A stretch of DNA of 64,000 nucleotides from Bacteroides sp. Marseille-P3684 (GTDB lineage: Bacteria > Bacteroidota > Bacteroidia > Bacteroidales > Bacteroidaceae). A program made the position numbers and the translations under genes. Below the pieces are notes generated by a model. It was not told the DNA's origin and searched no databases. It saw nothing but the letters and a program-made list of their open reading frames with translations. Shown here one piece after another: positions 17,401-25,902 of the stretch (positions within the stretch are counted from its first letter, which is position 1; the number at the start of each line of letters is the position of its first letter). The stretch covers positions 1,830,408-1,894,407 of the forward strand of contig NZ_LT985808.1 of the NCBI RefSeq assembly GCF_900291465.1, read 5' to 3'.

Positions 17401-19814
17401 GACAGACAGCTTTTGAGGGTTTCGACCATGCGCCGGCAGTCGGCTTCCGGGATGCCCACTTCGGCAATCAGGGCAGCGGCGGTGGCTGCCGTCAGCCGTT
17501 CGAAGTCCTCCCGTCGGGGAGTGATGATGAGTCCGCCCATGTCGAGTGCGCCCGGACTGACGAGCGGTGAAGGGTAGGAGGCAGGGCGGTGCTTGCTCCG
17601 GGGCAGGACCACGACGACGGTGGCGTCCGCCTCCTGCCATGCCAGCAGGTTGATGCCCGGTTCGGGTACGACGGACAAGCCCGGACAGGCAGCCAGGCAG
17701 GTGTGGAACACCCTTTCGGCTTCTGCATCGTTCCCCCGGCAGAAGAGCACCCAGCCGGGACAGGCATAGCCCTCCAGCGTGTAGGCGGAGAGGCTTCCGT
17801 CAGCCGACTGAAGGAAAGGCTCGGCACTGAGCCAGCGGTGCAGGTCCCGTTCCAGGGGGACGACTCCCCGGCTGCCTGCCTGGAAGTGCAGATGGTCGGG
17901 AGCAGAGGCGCCGCAGCGCGGTCCGTTGTAGAACACGAGATGCCCCGTCAGGCTGCGTGCCATTCGGAGCAGGTCGGTGAAGTGTCCGCGGATGCGTTGC
18001 GGGGTGTGCACGAGGCAGGGCAGGGTGAAGTGCCGGGGCAAGATGGGATAGGGGTTGACGAGCAGTTCATAGTGGTCGAAGCACGGGCGGTGCAGCTGTT
18101 CCTGCGGACGTTGCGGCAGGCAGAGGAAACACGGGCGCTGTGCCAGTGTCTCCCGGTCCATCTTTGCCCCGGTGGACACGATGCGTGCCGGGTTGTGCTG
18201 CAACACCAGTCCGTTCTCCAGGGTGCGCTGCTCCACGTGTGCCAGTTCGTCGTAGCGTCGGCGTGTGTCGTGCCAGACTTCCAGCTGACGGCGGAAGTAG
18301 CTGTCGGCTTCGGCTTCGTCGGGGCAGCAGGCACGCCGGTCGCGGTTGTGGCGGATGCGTGCCTCCACCTCGAGGGTACGCAGACGGTCCTTATAGAGGT
18401 TGTTGGCATTGATGCGCTCGATGCTGAGGGCGGCGTCGGAGTTCCCTTCCCAGCGGCGGCAGAGGTAGACCACGTCGTACACCCTGCCGATGCGGTAACG
18501 GCGGGAGAGCGTCAGTCCTGCCGCATAGTCCTCGCCGTAACTGGTGTTGGGCAGGAGATGTTGCCGCAGCAGGGGTGTATGGAAGGCACGCGGCGCTCCC
18601 AGCCCGTTGATGCGCAAGGCGTTGTTCCTGCCGTTGTCGGGCGTCCACTCGCGGTGGTCGATGATGCCCGGCGGAAGGGTGTTCAGGGCAAAGTCCGTCA
18701 TGCGGTAGGTGCCGATGACCATGCCGCACCGTTGGGTGTAGAAGGCATCGACCAAGGTCTGGAGCGTGTGCTCGTCGCTGTACAGGTCGTCGCTGTCGAG
18801 CTGGACGGCAAACTTTCCGCAAGCCGGATGGAGGATGCCGGTGTTCCAGCAACCACCGATACCCAGGTCGTCCCGCTGCGGGATGAGATGCACGACGCGC
18901 GGGTCGTCGGCATACCGCTGGATGACCTCCGTGGTGCCGTCGGTAGAGTGGTTGTCGATGATGATGAGGTTGAAGGCGAACGAGGTCTGTTGCCGCAACA
19001 CCGAACGGATGGCATCTTCAATGGTACGGACTCGGTTCCGGACAGGGATGATGACCGATGCCTCGACGGGGAAGGATGCCGCATACAGGTCGATTCCCTC
19101 CCAGTCGTCCGGTTCCAGCCAGGCACCGAGCTGCTTCAGGTGGTCGGTGCAGATGCGTTCCATCTCCAGCTGTACGGCGCGGTTCCTGGGGTCCACGTAG
19201 TCGAACTGCTTCTCGCCCGAACGGCGGTTGTCCGTCTCCACTTCCGCATACAGGAATTCATTCAGGTGGACGATGCGCTCCGTTCCTTGTGCCGCCAGCC
19301 ACAGCCGGAAGTGGTATAGTCCGGCATACGTGCAGTCCGGCACTTCTCCCTCGAAACAACGCCGGAAGTCATTGCCGTCGACCAGCCACAGGGCGCCGAA
19401 GTCAAAGTCGTCGCGCAGGCTGCCCCGTTGGTAGTCGATGGTGGGGTGGGGCGTCCGTGTGCCGTCAGCCTTCACCTCGTAACGGTCGGTGTAGACCAGT
19501 CCGGCTCCCGTCTGTCGTGCCACTTGCAGCAGACGTTCCAAGGCATGAAAGCCCAGTTGTACCGTCACCGGACGGGTGCAGAAGAGCAGGTATTCGGCAT
19601 CCCCGGACGCCTGAGCCAGCTGTTTCAGTCCGTCGGTGGAAACAAAAGACGCCCCCGGCAGGAGCGTACATCCGGCAGGAGCTTCCGGTAGTCCTGAAGT
19701 GCCGGTCAGCAGGAAGATGGAAGAAGGCTGTCTGTCAGTCTGCAAGTCGCGGAGCAATGCCTGCATCGGTTCCGGGTCGGCATAAGGCAGAAAACAGCAG
19801 AGTGTGGTTGTCAT
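17397..19814 (-). CDS. Glycosyltransferase family 2 / DUF4922 fusion protein
   Basis: This 805-residue two-part protein has a GT-A glycosyltransferase domain at about residues 250-450, starting [11 protein letters not shown] and containing the metal-binding D-S-D-D. A further GT2-like segment may lie before it ([11 protein letters not shown] near residue 108). The C-terminal part, about 540-805, is DUF4922: C-F-L-C near 562, N-P-Y-P-I near 585 and a histidine-triad-like D-H-L-H-F-Q near 640, a pattern shared with GalT/Ap4A-phosphorylase-type nucleotidyl enzymes. Start at 19814 was preferred to 19865 because it gives a normal globular N-terminus. Substrates are unknown; the fusion joins sugar transfer with nucleotidyl or phosphorolysis chemistry. 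Confidence 0.8.
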   Translation of the reverse strand: MTTTLCCFLPYADPEPMQALLRDLQTDRQPSSIFLLTGTSGLPEAPAGCTLLPGASFVSTDGLKQLAQASGDAEYLLFCTRPVTVQLGFHALERLLQVARQTGAGLVYTDRYEVKADGTRTPHPTIDYQRGSLRDDFDFGALWLVDGNDFRRCFEGEVPDCTYAGLYHFRLWLAAQGTERIVHLNEFLYAEVETDNRRSGEKQFDYVDPRNRAVQLEMERICTDHLKQLGAWLEPDDWEGIDLYAASFPVEASVIIPVRNRVRTIEDAIRSVLRQQTSFAFNLIIIDNHSTDGTTEVIQRYADDPRVVHLIPQRDDLGIGGCWNTGILHPACGKFAVQLDSDDLYSDEHTLQTLVDAFYTQRCGMVIGTYRMTDFALNTLPPGIIDHREWTPDNGRNNALRINGLGAPRAFHTPLLRQHLLPNTSYGEDYAAGLTLSRRYRIGRVYDVVYLCRRWEGNSDAALSIERINANNLYKDRLRTLEVEARIRHNRDRRACCPDEAEADSYFRRQLEVWHDTRRRYDELAHVEQRTLENGLVLQHNPARIVSTGAKMDRETLAQRPCFLCLPQRPQEQLHRPCFDHYELLVNPYPILPRHFTLPCLVHTPQRIRGHFTDLLRMARSLTGHLVFYNGPRCGASAPDHLHFQAGSRGVVPLERDLHRWLSAEPFLQSADGSLSAYTLEGYACPGWVLFCRGNDAEAERVFHTCLAACPGLSVVPEPGINLLAWQEADATVVVVLPRSKHRPASYPSPLVSPGALDMGGLIITPRREDFERLTAATAAALIAEVGIPEADCRRMVETLKSCLS

Positions 19815-19903
19815 AAGCTTCGTGTTTTTGAGTATGTCCAAGTGCTTCGACCGCCGCGAGCCCACGTTGTCGCTCAGAGGAGGTCAGAGCCTGTACGATT
19901 TGG

Positions 19904-19939
19904 GGCTGAAAGGTCTGTCAGACCGGTGAAAGTTCAGCC
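19904..19939 (-). promoter_or_regulatory. Structured 5' leader of the GT2/SpoIID/AmpG-like operon
   Basis: A 7-bp outer pair (19904-19910 with 19933-19939) encloses the perfect 6-bp dyad GGTCTG-T-CAGACC at 19912-19924. It falls in the about 139-nt leader expected from the minus-strand promoter at 19960-19967, so it may be an RNA element or a repressor site. Confidence 0.4.
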
Positions 19940-19959
19940 GTCTACGTGATAAAGTGGCG

Positions 19960-19967
19960 CAAATATA
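19960..19967 (-). promoter_or_regulatory. Bacteroides-type -7 element for the GT2-DUF4922 operon
   Basis: On the minus strand this reads TATATTTG. It is back to back with the rlmN -7 box at 19991-19998, so the two operons share a compact divergent promoter region. Confidence 0.6.
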
Positions 19968-19990
19968 AGGAATATCGTCGTTTTTTCTTT

Positions 19991-19998
19991 TACCTTTG
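19991..19998 (+). promoter_or_regulatory. Bacteroides-type -7 element for rlmN
   Basis: TACCTTTG, a full match to TAnnTTTG, lies 30 bp before the rlmN ATG. Confidence 0.65.
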
Positions 19999-20028
19999 TC
20001 TCGATAAAATGAAGACAAATTCAAAGAA

Positions 20029-21063
20029 ATGGAGAATCAGAAACAACCTCTGCTGGGAATGACCTTGTTTGAGTTGCAAGGTGTGGCGGCAGAATTGGGC
20101 ATGCCCAAGTTCGCAGCCAAGCAGTTGGCATCCTGGCTTTACGATAAGAAGGTGACGAGCATCGACGAGATGACGAATCTCTCGCTCCGCCACCGCGAAC
20201 TGTTGAAAGAACGCTATGAAGTGGGCGCTTCCGCTCCGGTTGAGGCGGTGCGCTCGGTCGACGGGACGGTGAAGTACCTGTTCAAGACCCCTGAAGGACG
20301 TTTCATCGAGTCGGTCTATATCCCCGACGAAGACCGTGCCACCCTCTGCGTGTCCTCGCAGGTGGGCTGCAAGATGAACTGCCTCTTCTGCATGACGGGC
20401 AAGCAGGGCTTTTCTGCCAACCTGACCGTCAACCAGATACTGAACCAGATTTATTCCATCCCCGAACGGGACACGTTGACCAATGTGGTCTTCATGGGTA
20501 TGGGCGAACCGCTGGACAACCTGGACAATGTGCTGGGAGCCCTCACCATCCTCACGGCAGACTATGGTTACAAGTGGAGTCCGAAGCGCATCACCGTCTC
20601 CACGGTCGGCTTGCGGAAGGGGTTGCGCCGCTTCATCGAGGAGAGCGACTGCCACCTTGCCATCAGCCTCCATTCCCCGTTTCCCGAACAGCGCAGCATG
20701 CTGATGCCTGCCGAGAAGTCCTTCTCCATCACGGAGGTGGTGGACCTGTTGCAGGACTATGATTTCAGCAAGCAACGCCGGTTGTCGTTCGAGTACATCA
20801 TGTTCAAGGGAGTCAACGATTCGCAGATTTATGCCAAGGAGCTGGTGCGTCTGCTCCGCGGGGTGGACTGCCGCATCAACCTCATCCGCTTCCATGCCAT
20901 TCCCGGGGTCGACCTGGAAGGCAGCAGCATGGAGCACATGACGGCTTTCCGCGATTACCTGACGAACCACGGCGTGTTTACCACCATCCGTGCTTCACGC
21001 GGAGAAGACATCTTTGCCGCCTGTGGCATGCTCTCGACCAAACGGATGCAAAACAAGGAGTAA
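20029..21063 (+). CDS. rlmN: 23S rRNA/tRNA adenine-C2 methyltransferase, radical SAM
   Basis: This 344-residue enzyme methylates C2 of A2503 in 23S rRNA and A37 of some tRNAs. The radical-SAM cluster motif C-K-M-N-C-L-F-C lies near residues 114-121, the G-M-G-E-P-L-D-N motif near 159-166, and the methyl-carrying C-terminal cysteine in A-A-C-G-M-L near 330-335, as required for the RlmN mechanism. The N-terminal helical accessory domain is present. Full-length and typical. It is probably the first gene of a transcript that continues into pdxA 61 bp downstream. Confidence 0.95.
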   Translation: MENQKQPLLGMTLFELQGVAAELGMPKFAAKQLASWLYDKKVTSIDEMTNLSLRHRELLKERYEVGASAPVEAVRSVDGTVKYLFKTPEGRFIESVYIPDEDRATLCVSSQVGCKMNCLFCMTGKQGFSANLTVNQILNQIYSIPERDTLTNVVFMGMGEPLDNLDNVLGALTILTADYGYKWSPKRITVSTVGLRKGLRRFIEESDCHLAISLHSPFPEQRSMLMPAEKSFSITEVVDLLQDYDFSKQRRLSFEYIMFKGVNDSQIYAKELVRLLRGVDCRINLIRFHAIPGVDLEGSSMEHMTAFRDYLTNHGVFTTIRASRGEDIFAACGMLSTKRMQNKE

Positions 21064-21124
21064 GGCTTGGAACCGTCCAAGTCCCGGAATCTCAAGAAAC
21101 AGAAACCTCACAAATTCAATCAAT

Positions 21125-22225
21125 ATGGAAAGAAACAAGATAAGAGTAGGAATAACGCAAGGTGACATTAACGGTGTGGGCTACGAAGTGATTTTCAAGA
21201 CCTTCTCAGACCCTGCCATGCTGGAGCTTTGTACACCTATTATATATGGCTCGCCCAAGGTGGCGGCCTATCACCGCAAAGCCATGGAGCTGCAGGCGAA
21301 CTTCAGCATCGTCAACTCGGCCTCGGAAGCCTCCCACGGGAAGCTCAGCGTAGTCAACTGCGCCAACGACGAAGTGAAGGTGGAGTTTGCCAAGCCGGCG
21401 GAGGAGTCCGGGCGTGCCGCCCTGGATGCACTGGAACGTGCCCTGACAGAGTACCGTGCCGGATTAATCGACGTACTGGTCACGGCTCCCATCAACAAGG
21501 CGACCATCCAGTCGGAGACCTTTCATTTCCCTGGACATACGGAGTACATCGAGGAACGTGCCGGCAAGGGGAACAAGGCACTGATGATTCTCATGAAGGA
21601 CGACTTCCGCGTGGCACTCGTCACCGGACACATCCCCGTGAAGGACATCGCCTCCACCCTGACGCAGGAGCTGATTGAGGAAAAGCTCTCCATCTTCAAC
21701 CGTTCGTTGAAAGTGGACTTCAACATCGACTGTCCGCGCATTGCCGTACTCGCCCTGAACCCCCATGCCGGAGACAATGGACTGCTGGGGACGGAAGAGA
21801 AGGAAATCATCATCCCCGCCATGGAGGCGGCATCGGCAAAAGGAATCCGTTGCTTCGGCCCTTACGCTGCCGACGGTTTCATGGGCTCCGACCAGCTGAC
21901 GGCATTTGATGGTGTCCTGGCCATGTACCACGACCAGGGGCTGGCTCCTTTCAAGGCACTGGCGATGGAGGAAGGAGTCAACTTCACAGCCGGACTTCCC
22001 ATCATACGCACTTCGCCCGACCACGGTACGGCATACGACATTGCCGGCAAAGGCATCGCTTCGGAAGCTTCCTTCCGCCAAGCCGTTTACGTGGCGATTG
22101 ATGTCTTCCGCAACCGTCAGATTGACCGCGAGATTCATGCCAACCCGTTGCGCAAGCAGTACTATGACAAGCGCGACGACAGCGACAAGCTGAAGCTGGA
22201 TGCGGTGGAGGAAGACACGTTGTAA
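21125..22225 (+). CDS. pdxA: 4-hydroxythreonine-4-phosphate dehydrogenase
   Basis: This 366-residue enzyme is the NAD-dependent dehydrogenase of DXP-dependent pyridoxal phosphate synthesis. It begins I-R-V-G-I-T-Q-G-D-I-N-G-V-G-Y-E, the PdxA family opening (usually G-D-P-A-G-I-G). Metal-ligand histidines are in F-P-G-H-T-E-Y near 138, the T-G-H-I-P-V segment near 168, and Y-H-D-Q-G-L-A-P-F-K near 270-279. In this protein the opening reads GDINGVG instead of the usual GDPAGIG, a Bacteroidetes variation I have seen in this family. I chose ATG 21125; the frame is open to 20990, but that would overlap rlmN. Confidence 0.92.
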   Translation: MERNKIRVGITQGDINGVGYEVIFKTFSDPAMLELCTPIIYGSPKVAAYHRKAMELQANFSIVNSASEASHGKLSVVNCANDEVKVEFAKPAEESGRAALDALERALTEYRAGLIDVLVTAPINKATIQSETFHFPGHTEYIEERAGKGNKALMILMKDDFRVALVTGHIPVKDIASTLTQELIEEKLSIFNRSLKVDFNIDCPRIAVLALNPHAGDNGLLGTEEKEIIIPAMEAASAKGIRCFGPYAADGFMGSDQLTAFDGVLAMYHDQGLAPFKALAMEEGVNFTAGLPIIRTSPDHGTAYDIAGKGIASEASFRQAVYVAIDVFRNRQIDREIHANPLRKQYYDKRDDSDKLKLDAVEEDTL

Positions 22226-22246
22226 TCGGGTTAAAATGACACCCGA
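22226..22246 (+). terminator. Short hairpin after pdxA
   Basis: A 6-bp stem, TCGGGT at 22226-22231 with ACCCGA at 22241-22246, starts right after the pdxA stop. There is no T tract, so termination here is weakly supported. Confidence 0.3.
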
Positions 22247-22292
22247 CTGCTAAAAACTGCCAAAATTGCAGGCCTTATTGCGGTGTTCTTCG

Positions 22293-22300
22293 TACTTTTG
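22293..22300 (+). promoter_or_regulatory. Bacteroides-type -7 element for the sigma-54 activator/lptE/secG operon
   Basis: TACTTTTG matches TAnnTTTG and ends 22 bp before the ATG at 22323. Confidence 0.6.
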
Positions 22301-22322
22301 TCTGCTAAACAGATAAGAGACT

Positions 22323-23582
22323 ATGGTCACATCCGAAATACAACAAGTAAAGCTGAAGTTTGGTATCATAGGCAATTCGGAAGGGTTGAACCGCGCGATA
22401 GACATTGCTATCCAGGTAGCCCCGACCGATTTGTCTGTGCTCATCACCGGTGAGAGTGGTGTCGGTAAAGAACATTTCCCGAAGATAATCCATCAGAACA
22501 GCAGTCGCAAGCATGGGCAATACATTGCTGTCAACTGCGGTGCCATCCCTGAAGGCACGATAGACTCCGAGCTCTTCGGGCACGAGAAGGGTGCGTTCAC
22601 CGGTGCCATCGGCGAACGCAAAGGCTACTTTGGAGAAGCCAACGGCGGCACCATCTTCCTCGACGAGGTCGGCGAGCTGCCCCTGTCCACCCAGGCCCGT
22701 CTGCTCCGTGTGCTGGAGACGGGGGAATTCATCAAGGTCGGTTCGTCAAAGGTCGAGAAGACCAACGTGCGCATCGTGGCAGCCACCAATGTCAACTTGA
22801 CCCAGGCGATTGTCGACGGACGCTTCCGGGAAGACCTCTACTACCGTCTGAACACCGTGCCCATCAAGATACCGCCCTTGCGTGAACGGCAGGAGGACAT
22901 CTACCTGCTCTTCCGCAAGTTCGCTTCCGACTTTGCCGAGAACTACCACATGCCTCCCATCCAGCTGACCGACGAGGCACGCAAGGTGTTGACCGCCTAT
23001 CCCTGGCCCGGCAACATCCGTGAGCTGAAGAATATCACCGAGCAGATTTCCATCATCGAGAAGAAGCGGGAGATTGATGCCACGACCCTGCAGACCTACA
23101 TCCCGCTCCATCAGGAGAGACGCATCCCCATGCTGGCAGGCGGACGGGGGACGTCGTCGGGTGCCAGCTTCGAGAGCGAACGGGAGATTCTCTACAAGAT
23201 TCTCTTTGACCTCCGTTCCGACGTCACCGAGCTGAAGAAGCTGGTGCACGACATCATGAACGAACGTCAGCCGGGGACTGTCCCTGCGGCTTCCACGCCG
23301 TCGGTGCCTTACTATCCCGGACACCCCGACGTGCAGCTGATGCCTGCCCCGATCAACCAGATGCCTACCATCAGCATCCCCTCCACATCGCCCCATCCGT
23401 CCGCTGAAGAACAGGATGCGGCGGAATATGTCGAAGAGTCGCTGTCGCTCGATGATGTGGAACGCGAACTCATCAAGAAGGCACTGGAGAAGAACCACGG
23501 TAAGCGCAAGAGTGCTGCCAAAGACTTGAACATCTCAGAACGAACCCTATACAGAAAACTGAAAGAATATGGCTTGGAATAA
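22323..23582 (+). CDS. Sigma-54-dependent transcriptional activator without receiver domain
   Basis: This 419-residue bacterial enhancer-binding protein starts almost directly with the AAA+ domain. Walker A is G-E-S-G-V-G-K-E at residues 43-50, the sigma-54 contact loop G-A-F-T-G-A lies near 92-97, Walker B is F-L-D-E-V-G near 113-118, and W-P-G-N-I-R-E-L-K near 228-236. The C-terminus (about 378-419) is a Fis-type helix-turn-helix. It lacks a receiver, PAS or GAF domain, so its activity must be controlled by level, by another protein or by the Pro-rich linker (about 310-365). It overlaps lptE by 14 nt, placing it in an envelope/secretion operon. Target genes are unknown. Confidence 0.9.
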   Translation: MVTSEIQQVKLKFGIIGNSEGLNRAIDIAIQVAPTDLSVLITGESGVGKEHFPKIIHQNSSRKHGQYIAVNCGAIPEGTIDSELFGHEKGAFTGAIGERKGYFGEANGGTIFLDEVGELPLSTQARLLRVLETGEFIKVGSSKVEKTNVRIVAATNVNLTQAIVDGRFREDLYYRLNTVPIKIPPLRERQEDIYLLFRKFASDFAENYHMPPIQLTDEARKVLTAYPWPGNIRELKNITEQISIIEKKREIDATTLQTYIPLHQERRIPMLAGGRGTSSGASFESEREILYKILFDLRSDVTELKKLVHDIMNERQPGTVPAASTPSVPYYPGHPDVQLMPAPINQMPTISIPSTSPHPSAEEQDAAEYVEESLSLDDVERELIKKALEKNHGKRKSAAKDLNISERTLYRKLKEYGLE

Positions 23583-24090
23583 ACTCATCCGGAAAGGCAT
23601 CCCCCTTGCCTTCGTCCTGTTGACCCTGTTGTCATGCACCATCTCCTACCGTTTCAACGGTGCGTCCATCAACTATGACAAGGTGAAGACCATCACCCTG
23701 AACAACTTCGAGAACCGTGCCCTCTATCAGTACGGTCCGTTGGCACCGCTGTTCAACAACAAGTTGCAGGACGCCTATGCCCAGCAGACGAAGTTGCAGT
23801 TCGTCAAGCGGGGAGGAGACCTGGAACTGTCGGGTGAGATTACCGGATACGATGTCTACAACAAGGCGGTAGCTGCCGATGGCTATTCTGCCCAGGTGGA
23901 GCTGCGCCTGACGGTCAACGTGCGTTTCGTGAACAACACCAACCACTCCGAGGACTTCGAACAACGGTTTACCGCGTCGCAGACTTATGACTCCACGCTC
24001 CAGCTCACGGCTGTACAGGACGGGCTGATTGAAGAGATGACCAAGGAGATTGTCGACCAGATATTCAACGCCACGGTGGCGAATTGGTAA
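23569..24090 (+). CDS. lptE: LPS-assembly lipoprotein LptE-like
   Basis: This 173-residue lipoprotein has a signal ending L-L-S-C (Cys23). The mature part begins I-S-Y-R-F-N-G-A-S-I and contains the alternating pattern of the LptE fold, with N-F-E-N-R-A near 45-50 and L-Q-F-V near 72. LptE plugs the LptD barrel and is needed for delivery of lipopolysaccharide to the outer leaflet. Identification rests on the typical Bacteroidetes neighbourhood (sigma-54 activator upstream, secG downstream) plus fold-like features; primary sequence in this family is poorly conserved. Confidence 0.8.
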   Translation: MAWNKLIRKGIPLAFVLLTLLSCTISYRFNGASINYDKVKTITLNNFENRALYQYGPLAPLFNNKLQDAYAQQTKLQFVKRGGDLELSGEITGYDVYNKAVAADGYSAQVELRLTVNVRFVNNTNHSEDFEQRFTASQTYDSTLQLTAVQDGLIEEMTKEIVDQIFNATVANW

Positions 24091-24115
24091 CCCCTTTCAT
24101 AACCCCCTTTGTCTC

Positions 24116-24877
24116 ATGACCGACTTGCAAACTTGGATAGAGCACCCCGACCGTCTGGACCACGACTCGCTCGACGTGCTGGGACGGCTGGTGGAGCGTT
24201 ATCCCTACTATCAGACAGCCCGTCTGCTCTACCTGAAGAATCTTTACTTGTTGCACGACCCAGCCTTCACCGGAGAGCTGCATCGTGCCATCATTTATAT
24301 CACCCATCGTGCCTCCCTCTGCCGTTTCATCGAGGGAGACCGTTCTCCACTGACGAAGGAGAAGCCCGGCGAGGCGGCTCCGGACGAAAGTTCCGACCGC
24401 ACCCTGGCGCTCATCAATGCCTTTCTCTCGTCCGTTCCCGAAGAATCATCCTATGCCGCCATCGGCAATGGGATTGCGACGGACTATGCCGCCTACCTGC
24501 TGAAAGAGGAGGAACAGACGGACGAGAAGCCGGAAACCGAGGTGGCACCCATGCGCGGACAAGCCCTCATCGACCAATTCATCGAACAGGCGGATGAAGG
24601 CTTCTCTTTCCAGCGGAAGGATGAAGAAGCCGGATTCTCTACTGACGGAGCAGCCGTTGACGAACGTCCGTCGGTGGACATCGACGAGGATGCTGACATC
24701 GACGACAGCTACTTCACCGAGACATTGGCAAAAATATACATCAAGCAGCAGCGATATGCTAAGGCTCTTGAAATAATTAAAAAGCTTAGTTTGAAATATC
24801 CAAAAAAAAGCACTTACTTTGCAGACCAAATAAAGTACTTAGAGAATTTGATTATTAACGCTAAATCAAAAAAATAA
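24116..24877 (+). CDS. Conserved hypothetical protein between lptE and secG
   Basis: This 253-residue soluble protein has no signal peptide and I cannot assign a function. The N-terminal 90 residues are helical and leucine/tyrosine-rich (V-E-R-Y-P-Y-Y-Q-T-A-R-L-L-Y-L-K near 30-45), suggestive of TPR-like packing. An acidic linker spans about 110-215, and the C-terminus (D-S-Y-F-T-E-T-L-A-K-I-Y-I-K-Q-Q near 197-212) looks like a single TPR. The last 40 codons are noticeably more AT-rich than the rest. I used ATG 24116, 25 bp after lptE; the gap to secG is one base, so co-translation with secG is likely. Confidence 0.8.
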   Translation: MTDLQTWIEHPDRLDHDSLDVLGRLVERYPYYQTARLLYLKNLYLLHDPAFTGELHRAIIYITHRASLCRFIEGDRSPLTKEKPGEAAPDESSDRTLALINAFLSSVPEESSYAAIGNGIATDYAAYLLKEEEQTDEKPETEVAPMRGQALIDQFIEQADEGFSFQRKDEEAGFSTDGAAVDERPSVDIDEDADIDDSYFTETLAKIYIKQQRYAKALEIIKKLSLKYPKKSTYFADQIKYLENLIINAKSKK

Positions 24878-24878
24878 A

Positions 24879-25301
24879 ATGACTGTATTTGTGATATTAG
24901 TTTGCCTCATCGTAGTGGCAGCAATTTTGATGTGCTTCATCGTTTTGATTCAAAATTCAAAAGGTGGCGGCTTGGCAGCCGGTTTTGCTTCATCCAACCA
25001 GATCATGGGTGTCCGTAAGACGACCGACGTACTTGAAAAAGCCACTTGGGGCTTGGCAATCTTTATGGTTGTGGTGAGCGTCATCTCGGCATACGCCCTT
25101 CCGACTGCCGGTCAACAGGACTCTGTCTTGCTGCAAGAGGCTCAACGTGAGAGTCAGACTAATCCGCAAGGCATTCCCGGTTTCGACGCTTCCAAGGTTA
25201 ACCCGGCAGAGCAACAGGCTCCTGCACAGGGTGAAGCACCTGCCGCAGCCACAGAAGGCAATGCTGCCGAACAACCGGCTGCTCCTGCCCAAGGCGAATA
25301 A
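24879..25301 (+). CDS. secG: Preprotein translocase subunit SecG
   Basis: This 140-residue protein has two membrane segments, about residues 3-22 and 56-76, separated by the conserved cytoplasmic loop Q-N-S-K-G-G-G-L-A-A-G-F-A near 26-38. SecG assists SecYEG-dependent protein export. The C-terminal Gln/Ala/Pro-rich tail (about 85-140) is an extension common in Bacteroidetes and disordered in appearance. It is the last gene of the operon, and a strong terminator follows. Confidence 0.93.
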   Translation: MTVFVILVCLIVVAAILMCFIVLIQNSKGGGLAAGFASSNQIMGVRKTTDVLEKATWGLAIFMVVVSVISAYALPTAGQQDSVLLQEAQRESQTNPQGIPGFDASKVNPAEQQAPAQGEAPAAATEGNAAEQPAAPAQGE

Positions 25302-25348
25302 AGCCTCAGACATTTTCCCCGTACAATCTCTCAAATCGTTTATATGAG

Positions 25349-25386
25349 TCCGTTGCTCTTTCCGACAGGGCAACGGATTTTTTTTT
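25349..25386 (+). terminator. Rho-independent terminator after secG
   Basis: The 8-bp stem TCCGTTGC (25349-25356) / GCAACGGA (25370-25377) is followed by a run of nine T. Confidence 0.85.
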
Positions 25387-25503
25387 GTACCTTTTCATTT
25401 GGGTGGTATCTTCTTGTCCATCTCCTTTCCGGTGATTCGGGTTGAAGCGTCTGCTTGAAGCTCCAGTCTGTACGGTTACAACCCTGGAATTTGGAAACAT
25501 GAG

Positions 25504-25685
25504 AGTACCAGATTGCATTCCAGCCTTTGGTACTCTGAGTTCCAGCCTTTGGGACTGCGAGTTCCAGGCTTTGGGACTGCGAGTCCCAGGCTTTGGAACT
25601 GCGAGTTCCACGGCGTGGGACTGTGAGTTCCATGGCGTGGTACTGTGATTCCCACGGCGTGGAACTGCCATTCCCATGTGCTGGT
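25504..25685. repeat. Tandem 22-bp palindromic repeat array (about 7.6 units)
   Basis: Units begin at 25518, 25540, 25562, 25584, 25606, 25628, 25650 and, partially, 25672, exactly 22 bp apart. Each unit has the form TTCCA-n5-TGGnACTGnGAG. At each unit junction the sequence forms a dyad such as TGGGACT-GCG-AGTCCCA (junction 25584) or TGGAACT-GCG-AGTTCCA (junction 25606). Several arms differ between units but keep pairing, partly through G-T pairs. An outlying arm AGTACCA lies at 25504-25510. The array is between the secG terminator and the first susC promoter. It is not a CRISPR: there are no unique spacers. Confidence 0.85.
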
Positions 25686-25815
25686 CCTCCGATTCTCTTG
25701 CTCATCACCGGCTTCCTCACCTCCTGAAAGACTCGTTTTACAGTCCGTAAACCTTCCCTGAATACTCCTGCTTGAGGACTCCCGCACCAACCTTTTTTTA
25801 AGTTTCTGGAAAAAA

Positions 25816-25835
25816 GTCGTAAAAATGGTGCCCGA
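25816..25835 (+). promoter_or_regulatory. Conserved upstream element shared by the two susC genes
   Basis: The 20-mer GTCGTAAAAATGGTGCCCGA starts 87 bp before the susC start, and the same 20-mer sits at exactly the same distance before the second susC (33589-33608). Flanking A-rich and TATATATAGAGAAGAAAAA sequences are also conserved. No TAnnTTTG box was seen, so an alternative (for example ECF-type) promoter or activator site is plausible. Confidence 0.6.
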
Positions 25836-25902
25836 AATTTTTTCTGAAACGTATTATATATAGAGAAGAAAAACAGGAATATTAACCAAATCAAGTTTCA
25901 TT

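Noticed and set aside
20009-20062. 17-codon upstream frame overlapping the rlmN start
   Set aside because: A single short ATG frame out of phase with rlmN; no evidence that it is more than chance.
25518-25685. Possible CRISPR array
   Set aside because: Repeats are directly adjacent with no unique spacers, unit length is 22 bp, and no cas gene is in the window.
25340-25894. Minus-strand frames translating the 22-bp repeats into periodic V-P-K-A-G-T-like peptides
   Set aside because: 22 bp is not a multiple of three, so the periodicity is not maintained in frame; the dyad structure explains the repeats better.
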